The notes below the pieces were generated by a model. That model was not told where the DNA came from. It was given only the letters and a program-made list of their open reading frames with translations, and did no database searches. Source: Ralstonia pickettii (GTDB taxonomy: Bacteria; Pseudomonadota; Gammaproteobacteria; Burkholderiales; Burkholderiaceae). From it: DNA of 64,000 bases. Both the position numbers and the translations under genes were made by a program. Shown piece after piece: positions 34,145-43,210 of this stretch (positions are counted from its first letter, which is position 1; each line of letters starts with the position of its first letter). Location: the NCBI RefSeq assembly GCF_001699815.1, contig NZ_MCGB01000096.1:62001-126000 (forward strand). Reading direction: 5' to 3'.

Positions 34145-35548
34145 TTAGGCGCGTGATTGCGCAAGAGCCTGCTGGCGCATCTCTTGATACTCAGGTTTGC
34201 TGACCGGGCTCGCATCAGGCTTGCCCAAATCGTTCAGCGCAATCCGATAGGTTTCGCGCGCACTCCAGGCCGCAACCGCCGCCACAACGGTGATGCCAAA
34301 CGTGATTGCGCCGATGGTCATCGGAATGCCGGTCGCGCCCGGAGGTGCCACGGCGGCAAAGAGCGCGGGCAACAGCGCGGTGAGTGCCGTTCCGACGTTC
34401 TGAGCAATGGCGACGGCGGTCACTCGCGTGCGTGTTGGGAAGAGCTCCGGATAGAGGCTCGGAAAGATTGCGTTGTAGCCTTGATAGATAACGCCCCACA
34501 TCAGGAGCGACATGCCGATGGCTACCGGAACGTTCTTGATACTGATTGCGTACAGATAGAAGAACGACAGCAGCCCGGATACGAGCGCACCACCGATGAC
34601 GAGGGGCCGTCTTCCGACGCGGTCCGACAGGTTGCCAACATAGGGAATAACAAGCACCGCGACGATGTTGCCGAGCACCGGAATCCAGAGATAAATGTCC
34701 TTCGCTAACCCGATTCCATAACCCGGCTGTACCGCGTATGCCGCGCCGAACACGGTAGTCACGACCGGAATGACGTTCATCAGGGCGATGCCGACAACGC
34801 GAAGCATGTCGCGCCAACCGTATTTGAACGCTTCCACGATTGGAGAGCGCGGCACGGCGTTCTTGATGCCTTCGTCCTGAAAGGCGGGTGTCTCTTCCAC
34901 TTTTCGTCTGATGACGTAGCCCGCGACAATGACCAGGAAGCTCAACAGGAAGGGCAGACGCCAACCCCAGGAATTGAAAGCGTCTTCCGGCATGTAATGA
35001 GCCAGTGGAAGGAACACGGCGGCGGCGACAATCTGGCCGCCTTGCACACCCTGAAGCGTGAAGCTTGCGTAGTAACCCCGGCGCCCAAAGGGGGCGTGCT
35101 CCAGAATCATGGAGGCCGCACCGGAAATCTCCCCGGCGACCGCGAACCCTTGGATGAGCCGCATGATGACGAGCAGCGTGGGAGCGAGAACGCCGGCTTG
35201 TTGGTAGGTGGGCAGAAGTCCGACCGCCATTGTCGAGAATCCCATCAGGAACATGCAGGTGATGAGCACTTTCTTCCGTCCATGCGTATCGCCCAGGTGC
35301 CCCAGGAAGAACGCGCCAATGGGTCGTGCGACGTACCCCACGCCGTACGTGGCCAGCGAAGCCACGATGGCGACTGTGGGGTTGCCTTTGGGAAAGAAGA
35401 TTTGCGGGAAGATGAGCGAAGCAGCCGTCGCGTAGATGAAGAAGTCGTAGTACTCGAGTGCTGAGCCTATCCAACCGCTCGCAACAGCTCTTCGCGTCTG
35501 CCGGGTCGGGTGTCCGCCGTCGGCCGCATTGCTGGCTTGATGCTTCAT
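34145..35548 (-). CDS. MFS transporter, metabolite:H+ symporter (MHS/ShiA-like)
   Basis: A 467-residue protein with 12 predicted membrane spans. MHS features are the start GWIGSALEYYDFFIYATAASL, motif A GHLGDTHGRKK in loop 2-3 and NLSDRVGRRPLV in the loop 8-9 repeat. The family takes up organic acids with protons, including shikimate, citrate and alpha-ketoglutarate. As first gene of the minus-strand group with AroQ-like and Gfo/Idh enzymes, it probably imports the substrate. Divergent from the LysR gene at 35667. Confidence 0.87.
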   Translation of the reverse strand: MKHQASNAADGGHPTRQTRRAVASGWIGSALEYYDFFIYATAASLIFPQIFFPKGNPTVAIVASLATYGVGYVARPIGAFFLGHLGDTHGRKKVLITCMFLMGFSTMAVGLLPTYQQAGVLAPTLLVIMRLIQGFAVAGEISGAASMILEHAPFGRRGYYASFTLQGVQGGQIVAAAVFLPLAHYMPEDAFNSWGWRLPFLLSFLVIVAGYVIRRKVEETPAFQDEGIKNAVPRSPIVEAFKYGWRDMLRVVGIALMNVIPVVTTVFGAAYAVQPGYGIGLAKDIYLWIPVLGNIVAVLVIPYVGNLSDRVGRRPLVIGGALVSGLLSFFYLYAISIKNVPVAIGMSLLMWGVIYQGYNAIFPSLYPELFPTRTRVTAVAIAQNVGTALTALLPALFAAVAPPGATGIPMTIGAITFGITVVAAVAAWSARETYRIALNDLGKPDASPVSKPEYQEMRQQALAQSRA

Positions 35549-35643
35549 TGTTTCGTCTCCATGTATGACCGCCGCGTACTTGACGCGCGGCTTTGTCTGG
35601 AGCGGAGATTAAAGTCAACCGATGCGATTACAATGCGTGCATC

Positions 35644-35672
35644 GTTCACTTTAATCATTCCAAATCGTGAAC
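35644..35672. promoter_or_regulatory. inverted repeat between MHS transporter and lysR
   Basis: GTTCAC (35644-35649) and GTGAAC (35667-35672) form 6-base arms 17 bases apart. The right arm contains the GTG used as the start of the LysR gene, so binding would affect its own expression. Size fits a LysR site; the arms are short. Confidence 0.5.
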
Positions 35673-36590
35673 AATGATTGGGACCTAGTTGACCTTCGCG
35701 TCTTCTGCCAAGTCGCTCGACGCTCGAGCTTCGTCGCGGCAGCAACGGAACTCGGTATTTCCCCCGCCTACGTCAGTAAGCGGGTCGCAGATTTGGAGCG
35801 TGCGCTGGGCGTTACGCTGTTTCACCGCACGACTCGCCGGGTTCGCATCAGTGATGCGGGTGAAGCAGTCTATGCATGGGCGCGCAAGGTGCTGGAAGCG
35901 GTGGAAGGGCTGAACGACAGCGTGTCGCATACGGACACCCGCCTGTCTGGCCAGTTGCGCATCAGCTCAAGCTTGCGACTCGGACGTAACCACCTTTCAC
36001 CAATATTGGCTGAGCTGCATCGCGCGCATCCTGAACTCGAGATATGGCTGGAACTGATGGACCGCCGCGTCGACCTGCTGGCCGAGGGGTTCGATATCGA
36101 TGTGCGGATGGGTGAGGTGTCCGAACCGCATCTGGTCACACACCTTGTCGTTGAGAATGCGCGGGTGTTGTGTGCTTCCCCTGAATATCTGGCACGACGG
36201 GGCACTCCCAAAACAGCGGCCGACCTGGCGAGCCACGACTGTCTTCTCTATCGGGAGCGACATCAGACGTTTGGCGTCTGGCGGCTACAGGGGCCTCAGG
36301 GCATCGAGTCGGTTAAGGTAACCGGGCCCATCGGTTCAAATCACAGTGACATCGTGAGCAATTGGGCGCTGGCGGGTCACGGCATTATCCTTCTTGCTGG
36401 ATGGGACGTCGCTCATGCGTTGAAGTCCGGCAAACTCCAGCGCGTGCTGCCTGAATACCGGCAAGAAGCCAATGTGTGGGCCGTGACCGCCGCCAAACTT
36501 CAAACCTCCCCGAAGTTGCGCACCTGCACCCAGTTCATCATCAAGCGTTTGCGTAAAGGCCCCTACGCTCTGGACACCGCGATTCCCTGA
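35667..36590 (+). CDS. LysR-family transcriptional regulator
   Basis: A 307-residue LysR protein with helix-turn-helix at about residues 18-45 (SSFVAAATELGISPAYVSKRV) and an effector domain of the DsdC/CrgA-like kind. Start GTG at 35667 has no clear ribosome site and overlaps an inverted-repeat arm. Divergent from the MHS transporter operon by 118 bases, so that operon is the probable target. It converges, 57 bases apart, on a second LysR gene. Confidence 0.87.
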   Translation: MNNDWDLVDLRVFCQVARRSSFVAAATELGISPAYVSKRVADLERALGVTLFHRTTRRVRISDAGEAVYAWARKVLEAVEGLNDSVSHTDTRLSGQLRISSSLRLGRNHLSPILAELHRAHPELEIWLELMDRRVDLLAEGFDIDVRMGEVSEPHLVTHLVVENARVLCASPEYLARRGTPKTAADLASHDCLLYRERHQTFGVWRLQGPQGIESVKVTGPIGSNHSDIVSNWALAGHGIILLAGWDVAHALKSGKLQRVLPEYRQEANVWAVTAAKLQTSPKLRTCTQFIIKRLRKGPYALDTAIP

Positions 36591-36647
36591 ATTCCGAGAA
36601 CGTCGAGAACATATGGGGAAGCCCTTCATGCGTCGAGGTTGATTTCA

Positions 36648-37547
36648 TCAACCACCGAATAAAAGCGCAATGACGCCGCGCAACCAGCGATTCCCGGCTT
36701 CATGGTGATATCTCGCGTGCCAATGCTGCCGAACGGCAAAGCGCTCGACCGGAATCGGACAGTTATGCACATGGAGCCCGTTCGCCTGCGCAAGCGTCTC
36801 GCCGATGTGGCGCGGTAGAGTTGCGACCAGGTCGGTTGTCTGGATGACGGCGCCAAGCCCCAAAAAGCCTGGCAGTTCCAATACGACCTCGCGCTCGATG
36901 CGTTCGCGTGCCAACGCTTGTTCGAGAAGTTGGGCTCCGGTTCCAGCCGCAATGGCGATATGCCCTTCCGCGCGATATTGTTTCACACCAAATCGGGCGC
37001 CGCCCCTTGGGTGACGCCTGTTCGTGAGGCAAACCCAATCCTGTTCGTAGAGTTGCTGTTGGTAGATTCCGCCGCTCAGCCACGGCACGTAACCGATTGC
37101 GAGGTCTGCTTCGCCTGATTCCAGCGCGCGTTCGGTATTGCCATCGATTGTCGCCGCCTCCAGCCGAACGCCCGGCGCTTGAGCACGGACGTGCGCGAGC
37201 AGCCTTGGGAGCAGTGTGATGTGACTCGCGTCAGTCATACAGATTCGAAACCTTCGCTTCGCAGTTGCGGGGTCGAAAGCAATTTCCCATGCGACGAAGC
37301 GTCGGAGCGACTCAAGAATTTCCCGACAAGGCCCAATCAGTGCGTCGGCCTGTGGTGTCGGCGCCATCCCTCCTGGCGTGCGAATGAACAATGGGTCTTG
37401 CAGATACTCCCGCAGTCGACCGAGCCATATGCTGATGGTCGGTTGACTCTGCCCGAGCTGCTCGGCAACGCGAGTCACGCTTCGGGTGTCATAGAGGATG
37501 TCAAAAAGCTGGAGCAGCTTCAGGTCCGGCAAATCGCTTGAGTTCAT
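36648..37547 (-). CDS. LysR-family regulator (NodD/NahR-like branch)
   Basis: A 299-residue LysR protein. Helix-turn-helix about residues 22-50 (SVTRVAEQLGQSQPTISIWLGRLR), followed by DPLFIRTPGGMAPTPQAD as in the NodD/NahR/DntR branch that responds to aromatic compounds. It is divergent from the five-gene catabolic operon at 37639 across 91 bases holding a perfect T-N11-A palindrome. The likely job is activating that operon. Confidence 0.88.
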   Translation of the reverse strand: MNSSDLPDLKLLQLFDILYDTRSVTRVAEQLGQSQPTISIWLGRLREYLQDPLFIRTPGGMAPTPQADALIGPCREILESLRRFVAWEIAFDPATAKRRFRICMTDASHITLLPRLLAHVRAQAPGVRLEAATIDGNTERALESGEADLAIGYVPWLSGGIYQQQLYEQDWVCLTNRRHPRGGARFGVKQYRAEGHIAIAAGTGAQLLEQALARERIEREVVLELPGFLGLGAVIQTTDLVATLPRHIGETLAQANGLHVHNCPIPVERFAVRQHWHARYHHEAGNRWLRGVIALLFGG

Positions 37548-37553
37548 GGCGTT

Positions 37554-37568
37554 ATTGCGATACGCAAT
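37554..37568. promoter_or_regulatory. LysR box upstream of the catabolic operon
   Basis: ATTGCGATACGCAAT is a perfect 6-base inverted repeat around ATA and satisfies T-N11-A. It starts 7 bases upstream of the LysR start codon and 71 bases ahead of the first catabolic gene, the usual site for LysR control of a divergent pair, with repression of the regulator itself. Confidence 0.72.
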
Positions 37569-37638
37569 ATGCTCATTGTAGCCATTGAATTGTCAATATG
37601 TCGGGCAACTCCTATCGTGTGCAGCACACATCAAGGGG

Positions 37639-38595
37639 ATGCCATTGAAGATTGCGATTCTCGGTGCCGGTGCGCTCGGCTGCGCTATCGGCTACGCGCT
37701 CACACAAGGCGGTCACGAGACCTGGTTGGTCACCCGCTCCGCTCCGCACGTCGACGCGATGCGCCGTGACGGACTGTTGGTGGACAGTGCCGAGGGCTCC
37801 AGGCACATCAAGGTCCGCGCAACCACGGACGCTGCCGACGTCGGTCCTGTGGATTTGGTCGTCGTGCTAGTCAAGTCCTTCCATACGGATGCGGCGATGC
37901 GCAGCGCGCTCGGCCTCATCGGAAGCGATACGGTCGTGCTATCGCTGCAGAATGGTCTCGGCCATGAAGATGTGCTTGCCGACATCGTGGGCCGCGAGCG
38001 AGTTCTGGCAGGAAAGACTTACGTCGGCGGCGTGTTGCGTGCTCCGGGCCATATTCAGGCCGGTGTTGCCGGAAAGCTCACCTTCATTGGGGAACTCGAT
38101 GGCCGACTCACCCCGCGCGCGAAGGCCATCGCTGAAGCGTTCAATGCTTCAGGACTCGCCACCACGGTCAGCAGCAACATCATGGGGACCATGTGGGACA
38201 AGTTGCTGATTAACGTCGCGACAGGCGCCCTGACCGGCATCACCAGTCTGACATACGGTCCCTTGTACGAAGAACCCCTTCTCAAGGCGACCTCACTTTC
38301 CGCAGTGGCCGAGGCAATCGCCGTTGCAAAGGCTGCAGGCGTCGAACTGTCAATCACGGAGCCGGAAGACGCATGGAATCTGGCAGCCGCAGGACTTGGA
38401 CCGGCTTTCAAGACTTCGATGCTTCAGAGTCTCGAAAAAGGCTCGGTCACCGAAATCGACTACATCAACGGGTCGGTCGTACGCTGGGGTGAACGCGTTG
38501 GTATTCCGACGCCGGTCAACGCCACTCTGGTCGCATGCATCAAAGGTATCGAGCGTGCGATGACCGACCAACAGAAGGAGGAGGCAAGAACATGA
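37639..38595 (+). CDS. ketopantoate-reductase-like (PanE/KPR) oxidoreductase
   Basis: A 318-residue KPR-family enzyme. The NADP motif is ILGAGALGCAIG (about 7-18), the catalytic Lys in MWDKLLINV and the Glu in SVTEIDYING. Classical PanE reduces 2-dehydropantoate, but the family reduces other 2-oxo acids. Here it leads a CoA-ester catabolic operon and overlaps the VOC gene by 4 bases, so a role on a pathway intermediate is more likely than pantothenate synthesis. ATG at 37639 has AAGGGG upstream. Confidence 0.82.
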   Translation: MPLKIAILGAGALGCAIGYALTQGGHETWLVTRSAPHVDAMRRDGLLVDSAEGSRHIKVRATTDAADVGPVDLVVVLVKSFHTDAAMRSALGLIGSDTVVLSLQNGLGHEDVLADIVGRERVLAGKTYVGGVLRAPGHIQAGVAGKLTFIGELDGRLTPRAKAIAEAFNASGLATTVSSNIMGTMWDKLLINVATGALTGITSLTYGPLYEEPLLKATSLSAVAEAIAVAKAAGVELSITEPEDAWNLAAAGLGPAFKTSMLQSLEKGSVTEIDYINGSVVRWGERVGIPTPVNATLVACIKGIERAMTDQQKEEART

Positions 38596-38984
38596 GCGGT
38601 CCCAAAGCATATCTCGAGCACGTTGCTATCTGGGTGAAGGACATTCAGTGGCACATCCGCTTTTTCGAAGATGTTCTCGGCATGACGATGCGCGAGGTCG
38701 ACGGACCCATTGATGCGCCCCGCCAATACTGGACGCTGGGTGGACTGCAGTTCATCCATGCTCCAGAGCACGACGGACCGGAGGGCCGACTCGCTCATCT
38801 GGGCGTGATGTGCGAAGACCTCGAGCAGGCTTTGACGGCGGCAAAGCGCTATGGCGTGACGGAGATGCCGCAAGGACCTAATTGGGTGCGTTTGCCGGAC
38901 GGACTCGCTGTCGAACTGATTCAAGCCCAACCCGCAATCTGTGTCGCGCAGGCACTGGCAATCAATCCCCGCGCGGAGGCGTGA
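38592..38984 (+). CDS. VOC-family metalloenzyme-like protein
   Basis: A 130-residue glyoxalase-fold protein. Metal ligand candidates are His in YLEHVAIWV (about 10), His in RLAHLGVM (about 72) and Glu in LAVELIQA (about 113), the 2-His-1-Glu pattern of VOC enzymes. Relatives include epimerases, dioxygenases and lyases. Overlaps the KPR gene by ATGA and is followed after 2 bases by the MaoC gene. An epimerase or isomerase role for a CoA intermediate is a guess. Confidence 0.75.
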   Translation: MSGPKAYLEHVAIWVKDIQWHIRFFEDVLGMTMREVDGPIDAPRQYWTLGGLQFIHAPEHDGPEGRLAHLGVMCEDLEQALTAAKRYGVTEMPQGPNWVRLPDGLAVELIQAQPAICVAQALAINPRAEA

Positions 38985-38986
38985 GC

Positions 38987-39445
38987 ATGACAATCGTTGA
39001 AAAGTATTGGGATGACGCGCGCGAAGGCGACGAGTGCGCGAGCCCGACCTACACCGTCACCAAAGAACGCATCCTGGCTTACGCTGACCTGACCGGTGAC
39101 CACACGCCGGTGCATGTCGATGAGGAATATGCCAACGCGAGTCATTTTGGCAGCATCGTCGCGCATGGCCTATTCGGTCTGTCAATCGCCGATGGTCTCA
39201 AGACCCAGAGTGACTACCGCTTTCTGCCGGGCATGTCGCTCGGCTGGACCTGGGACTTCCTGCTGCCAATCAAAGTCAATGACGTGCTGCACGTGAAGTT
39301 TCGAGTGGGGTCCATGCGCGCAAGCAAGAGCCGGCGGGACTGGGGCATCGTGGTCCTGCCCTCGGAGCTCATCAATCAGAAGGGCGAGGTCGTGCAGCGC
39401 GGCGAACATCGCCTCATGGTGCCGCGCCGGCCGGGAGCGTACTGA
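38987..39445 (+). CDS. MaoC-like (R)-specific enoyl-CoA hydratase/dehydratase
   Basis: A 152-residue hot-dog-fold protein with the hydratase-2 motif ADLTGDHTPVHVDEEYA (catalytic Asp and His about 36-41) followed by FGSIVAHGLFGLSIADGL. It would add or remove water from a CoA thioester. ATG at 38987 follows GGAGG; the stop overlaps the CaiB/BaiF start by one base (TGATG). Coupled in the operon 37639-41497. Confidence 0.85.
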   Translation: MTIVEKYWDDAREGDECASPTYTVTKERILAYADLTGDHTPVHVDEEYANASHFGSIVAHGLFGLSIADGLKTQSDYRFLPGMSLGWTWDFLLPIKVNDVLHVKFRVGSMRASKSRRDWGIVVLPSELINQKGEVVQRGEHRLMVPRRPGAY

Positions 39446-40656
39446 TGCAAGCACGTCCCCTCGAAGGCATTCGCGTCATCGATTACAGCCACTTTCTGGC
39501 AGGGCCCTACGTCGGTCGCTGCCTTGCAGGTCTCGGTGCGGAAGTCATCAAGGTCGAGCGTCCCGGCAGTGGCGACGCAGGCCGGCAGCACGCCACGGTG
39601 CTGGACGACAAGCAAAGCGGCTATTTCCTGCAGCTCAACATGGGCAAGCGTGGTGTCAGCGTCAATATGAAAGACCCGCGCGGTAAGGCATTCATGCAGC
39701 GCCTGTGTGACTCGGCCGACGTGTTCATCGAAAACTACCGACCCGGCGCGCTCGACAAGCTCGGACTCGGCTACGCCGCGCTGTCCGAGCGCAATCCGCG
39801 ACTGATTTATTGCTCAATCTCGGCTTACGGGCACACCGGGCCGGATGCGCATCGCGCGGGTTTTGGTTTGATTGCAGAAGCAAAGAGCGGAATCATGCAA
39901 ATGGTCGGCACGCCCGGCGAGCGCCCTCCGCTCCTGCGCATTTCCCTCGGTGATATGTACACCGGGATTCATGCCGTCGCGGCAATCAATGCAGCGCTGC
40001 TGGGACGTGAGCGGAGTGGGCGCGGTCAGCACATCGACATGGCGCTGTATGACACGCTCGTATCGATGCACGAATACGCCGTGCAGTGCTACACGATGCA
40101 AGGCGTTTTGCCTGAGCAAACGGGCCACGATATGCCGACGTCCACGCTCTACGGCGTGTTCCGTGCGTCCGACGGCGACCTGGTGATTGCGGCTCAGGTA
40201 GACGACGCCTGGAAACGGTTTGCTGAACTGGTCGAGAAGAATGGCGGCCCTGCAGGTTTCGGAGCCGACGGCCGCTTCCACACACTCACCGGTCGCAATA
40301 CGTTCCGAGAAGAGATTCTTTCGGTCGTGCAGCCTTGGGTGGCCGCGCATTCCGTTGCGAAGATACTCGCGTTGCTCGACAGCGTCGACGTACCCTGCGC
40401 CAAGGTCCAACGAATCGACGAGGTCCTGAGCGACCCCCAAATCGTAGCGCGAGGCATGGTCGTGGAACAGCATCATCCGCGCTATGGAACGTTGCGCCTG
40501 CCCAACCTGCCTTTCCGCTTCTCAGACTGCGACACGGCGATTCGTGACGTTGCGCCGGACCATGGCCAGCACAACGCCGAAGTGGCGCAATCGCTAGGTT
40601 TTACGCCGGCAGAGATTGAGGCGATGCAATCCGAAGGTGTGCTTTATTCGAGGTGA
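39445..40656 (+). CDS. CaiB/BaiF family III CoA-transferase
   Basis: A 403-residue family III CoA-transferase. Typical are LEGIRVIDYSHFLAGPY at the start, EVIKVERPGSGD, VFIENYRPGALDKLGLGY and the catalytic Asp in SLGDMYTGIHA (about 172). The enzyme moves CoA between acids such as succinate and an aromatic or branched acid, activating the substrate without ATP. It starts on the last base of the maoC stop and is 7 bases from the AroE-like gene. Confidence 0.9.
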   Translation: MQARPLEGIRVIDYSHFLAGPYVGRCLAGLGAEVIKVERPGSGDAGRQHATVLDDKQSGYFLQLNMGKRGVSVNMKDPRGKAFMQRLCDSADVFIENYRPGALDKLGLGYAALSERNPRLIYCSISAYGHTGPDAHRAGFGLIAEAKSGIMQMVGTPGERPPLLRISLGDMYTGIHAVAAINAALLGRERSGRGQHIDMALYDTLVSMHEYAVQCYTMQGVLPEQTGHDMPTSTLYGVFRASDGDLVIAAQVDDAWKRFAELVEKNGGPAGFGADGRFHTLTGRNTFREEILSVVQPWVAAHSVAKILALLDSVDVPCAKVQRIDEVLSDPQIVARGMVVEQHHPRYGTLRLPNLPFRFSDCDTAIRDVAPDHGQHNAEVAQSLGFTPAEIEAMQSEGVLYSR

Positions 40657-40663
40657 GCCAACG

Positions 40664-41497
40664 ATGACTGACAAGTACGCGGTAATTGGTAATCCCATCG
40701 GACATACCAAATCTCCTCTGATTCATGGCCTGTTCGCCAAAGAGACAAAACAGGACATGAATTACACGGCCATCGAAGGCCCGCTGGAACCGGAAAATGC
40801 TTTCGAAGATACGGTGCGGGCTTTTGCAGCGGGAGGGGGAAAGGGCATCAACATCACGGCCCCTTTCAAGCTCAAGGCATTCGCAATGGCCGACGAGCGA
40901 AGTGAGCGTGCAACGCTGGCTGGGGCGGCAAACGCGCTGAAATTTGCGAACGGTCGGACATTTGCGGAGAATTTCGACGGTATCGGGTTGCTGCGCGATA
41001 TCGAGGTCAACATAGGCCTGCCGCTGCAAGGAAAACGCGTTCTCGTCCTTGGCGCAGGTGGCGCGGTACGGGGCGCATTGCTGCCGTTCCTTGCGGCACA
41101 GCCCGCAGAACTTGTCATCGTGAACCGGAACCTGTGCAAGGCTCAGGACTTAGTCAGCGAGGTCGGCTCAAAGGGGCCGCTGCGTGCGCTTGGCTATGGC
41201 GAGCTTGAGCCGATGGGGCAATTCGACCTCGTGGTCAATGCAACGTCAGCAAGTCTGACTGGAGACCTTCCTCCCGTCCCGCCCAGCGTTTTCAGCCCGG
41301 AGGGAACCGCATATGAACTCGCGTATGGAAAAAAACTGACACCGTTCCTGCGGCTGGCGCGCAATGCCGGTGTTCAAGGCATTGCGGACGGAGTAGGCAT
41401 GCTGGTTGAACAAGCAGCAGAAGCATTCGAGTGGTGGCGCGGCGTTCGCCCGCAAACGCGAGCCATCATCGACCAGCTCACAGTTCCGTTTGATTGA
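40664..41497 (+). CDS. shikimate/quinate dehydrogenase-like protein (AroE family)
   Basis: A 277-residue AroE-family protein. The substrate loop VIGNPIGHTKSP has Thr where AroE often has Ser, followed by catalytic Lys in GINITAPFKLK and Asp in ENFDGIG. The NADP-binding motif is VLVLGAGGAVRGAL, and the end is GMLVEQAAEAFEWW. It would oxidise or reduce shikimate or quinate-type ring alcohols. As last gene of a CoA-pathway operon in the island it is catabolic rather than the housekeeping aroE. ATG at 40664. Confidence 0.82.
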   Translation: MTDKYAVIGNPIGHTKSPLIHGLFAKETKQDMNYTAIEGPLEPENAFEDTVRAFAAGGGKGINITAPFKLKAFAMADERSERATLAGAANALKFANGRTFAENFDGIGLLRDIEVNIGLPLQGKRVLVLGAGGAVRGALLPFLAAQPAELVIVNRNLCKAQDLVSEVGSKGPLRALGYGELEPMGQFDLVVNATSASLTGDLPPVPPSVFSPEGTAYELAYGKKLTPFLRLARNAGVQGIADGVGMLVEQAAEAFEWWRGVRPQTRAIIDQLTVPFD

Positions 41498-42526
41498 CCG
41501 ACCAACTTGGACACCCATCGATTTGCAGTGAGAGAGGCAAGTGACCCTACACCGGAATTAGTACCGTCCATAAGTGGAGATTTCCGGCGTATGGGAACGG
41601 ACTCTACATCGTCAGCGTACTAATCCCCGGGGGCAGGTCACGGCCGCTATTCTTCTTAGTGACTCCATGCATATTGCCCTTATCTGCGGCTGCCACGATT
41701 TGCACACGTTGTTCATCCAATATGACTTGCGACATTGCGAGGCCCCGTCGTTCGTTGGCCGATGATAGTTCGTTGATTACAGGCGCACGACATTGATGCC
41801 ATCGCCCAATGTGTCTCGAGCGAGTGCTTCCATGTGATGGTGGTGGGTAAGGAAAATCACCTGGGTCTGCTTGGCAAGGGAGGCCATCCTCGGCAAACAA
41901 GGCGAGGTCTCCCACCGCTCAACCTAAGCGGCAACTTCACCTACAGCGACATTCTTCGGGCCCCTTGACCCTGCAGTGACTTGGGCGGTCGAAGTGAATC
42001 TTCGGGACGAAAATCGCAATACCGAACTTCCGTTGCGCACGCGGTTTCAGCTTCGGTAGACGCTGAACGGCAGTTCGCGGTGATGACATGAAATTCCTTT
42101 CTCCATCCGAATGTTCAACACGGCTGGAAAGTGAGGGCTGTTGCGAGAATCCGTACGGGGGACAGCACTAAGCACGGCCTCGTATCTACAGTTCGCAATT
42201 CCTAAATTCGATGGCAGAGGCGCCCATACGGTAGATGCCATCCGTACTTGCGTTGGGTCACCGCGACCTTGCCTCTTTCAGGTTACCGATTGGTCGCGTT
42301 ATGCGGAGCTTAGGAATTCGATACTGGCGGAACTGGAATCGACATGTTCCGGCGACCTCCGACCGTTCGATGCCGACGTGGTCAAGGGGCGGGGAAGAAC
42401 ACAGCACAAAAACCGGCAACACCCTCAGCGCTCCTGACAGCCGCCTATACTGCCAGAATGACTTGGGTCGACGACACCGCTCTTCGGCTCGTTGCAACGT
42501 GAATTGAACGGACTCGCGAGGTTGTC
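41498..42526. other. 1-kb region with gene debris
   Basis: No intact gene is supported between the AroE-like and DJ-1-like genes. It contains a remnant of an SMC-like ATPase (41777-41887) and an open frame of 98 codons (42141-42437, plus strand) with no ribosome site and no recognisable product. This looks like decayed sequence at a joint of the island. Confidence 0.6.
41777..41887 (-). pseudogene. C-terminal remnant of an SMC/YhaN-like ATPase
   Basis: The last 36 codons read MASLAKQTQVIFLTHHHHME, then ALARDTLGDG and INVVRL before a stop. QVIFLTHHHH-like text followed by a short helix is how large SMC/YhaN-like DNA-repair ATPases end (the H-loop region). Nothing upstream continues the family in the same frame. 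Family match is by eye and on a short segment. Confidence 0.5.
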
Positions 42527-43210
42527 ATGAAGATTCTGGTGGTACTGACTTCACACGACCAGCTCGGCGATACGGGCCGGAAAACCGGATTCTGGCTCGA
42601 AGAGTTTGCCGCGCCTTATTTCGTGTTCAAGGACGCAGGCGTCGAGATGACGCTCGCTTCGCCAAAAGGCGGCCAGCCGCCTCTCGACCCCAAGAGCGAC
42701 GATCCGGATTCGCAAACCGAAGCAACCCGGCGTTTCAAGAACGATAACGAAGTGCAAGCGGCCCTGGCAAATACAGCGAAGCTCTCAACTGTCTCGGCCG
42801 CGGACTATGATGCCTTGTTCTATCCCGGCGGACACGGACCGCTCTGGGATCTGGCAGAAGATCCGCAGTCGATCTCATTGATCGAAACCATGTATGCGGC
42901 GGGAAAGCCGGTCGCCGCCGTTTGCCATGCACCCGGTGTGCTCCGTCATGCAAAGGCGCCCGATGGCTCTCCGCTCGTGCGCGATAAACCCGTAACCGGC
43001 TTTGCCAATTCAGAAGAAGCGGCCGTCGGTCTTACGGAAGTGGTGCCATTCCTCGTCGAGGACATGTTGAAGAAGAATGGAGGCAAGTATTCGAAGGGGC
43101 CGGATTGGCAATCCTATGTGGTCGTCGCGGCAAGCCTGATTACTGGACAGAATCCCGCCTCGTCGGAAGCAGCGGCAAAAGCGCTGCTCTCGAGGCTGAG
43201 CATGGCTTGA
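42527..43210 (+). CDS. DJ-1/PfpI-family protein (class I amidotransferase-like, Hsp31-like)
   Basis: A 227-residue protein. The nucleophile Cys lies in AAVCHAPGVL (about 128), the conserved Glu in GFWLEEFAAPY (about 25), and the FYPGGHGPLWDL loop precedes it. This matches small DJ-1 proteins of the Hsp31-like group, linked to glyoxalase III or deglycase activity and stress. Monocistronic; it starts the DJ-1/UvrA2/LtrA part of the island. Confidence 0.85.
   Translation: MKILVVLTSHDQLGDTGRKTGFWLEEFAAPYFVFKDAGVEMTLASPKGGQPPLDPKSDDPDSQTEATRRFKNDNEVQAALANTAKLSTVSAADYDALFYPGGHGPLWDLAEDPQSISLIETMYAAGKPVAAVCHAPGVLRHAKAPDGSPLVRDKPVTGFANSEEAAVGLTEVVPFLVEDMLKKNGGKYSKGPDWQSYVVVAASLITGQNPASSEAAAKALLSRLSMA

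Noticed and set aside
34215-35618. A second open frame of 467 codons on the minus strand over the MHS transporter
   Set aside because: It is Arg/His-rich, has no membrane spans or motifs and overlaps a convincing transporter in another frame; a GC-rich shadow.
42141-42437. A 98-codon gene in the debris region
   Set aside because: No ribosome site, no recognisable motif, and its surroundings hold only gene remnants.
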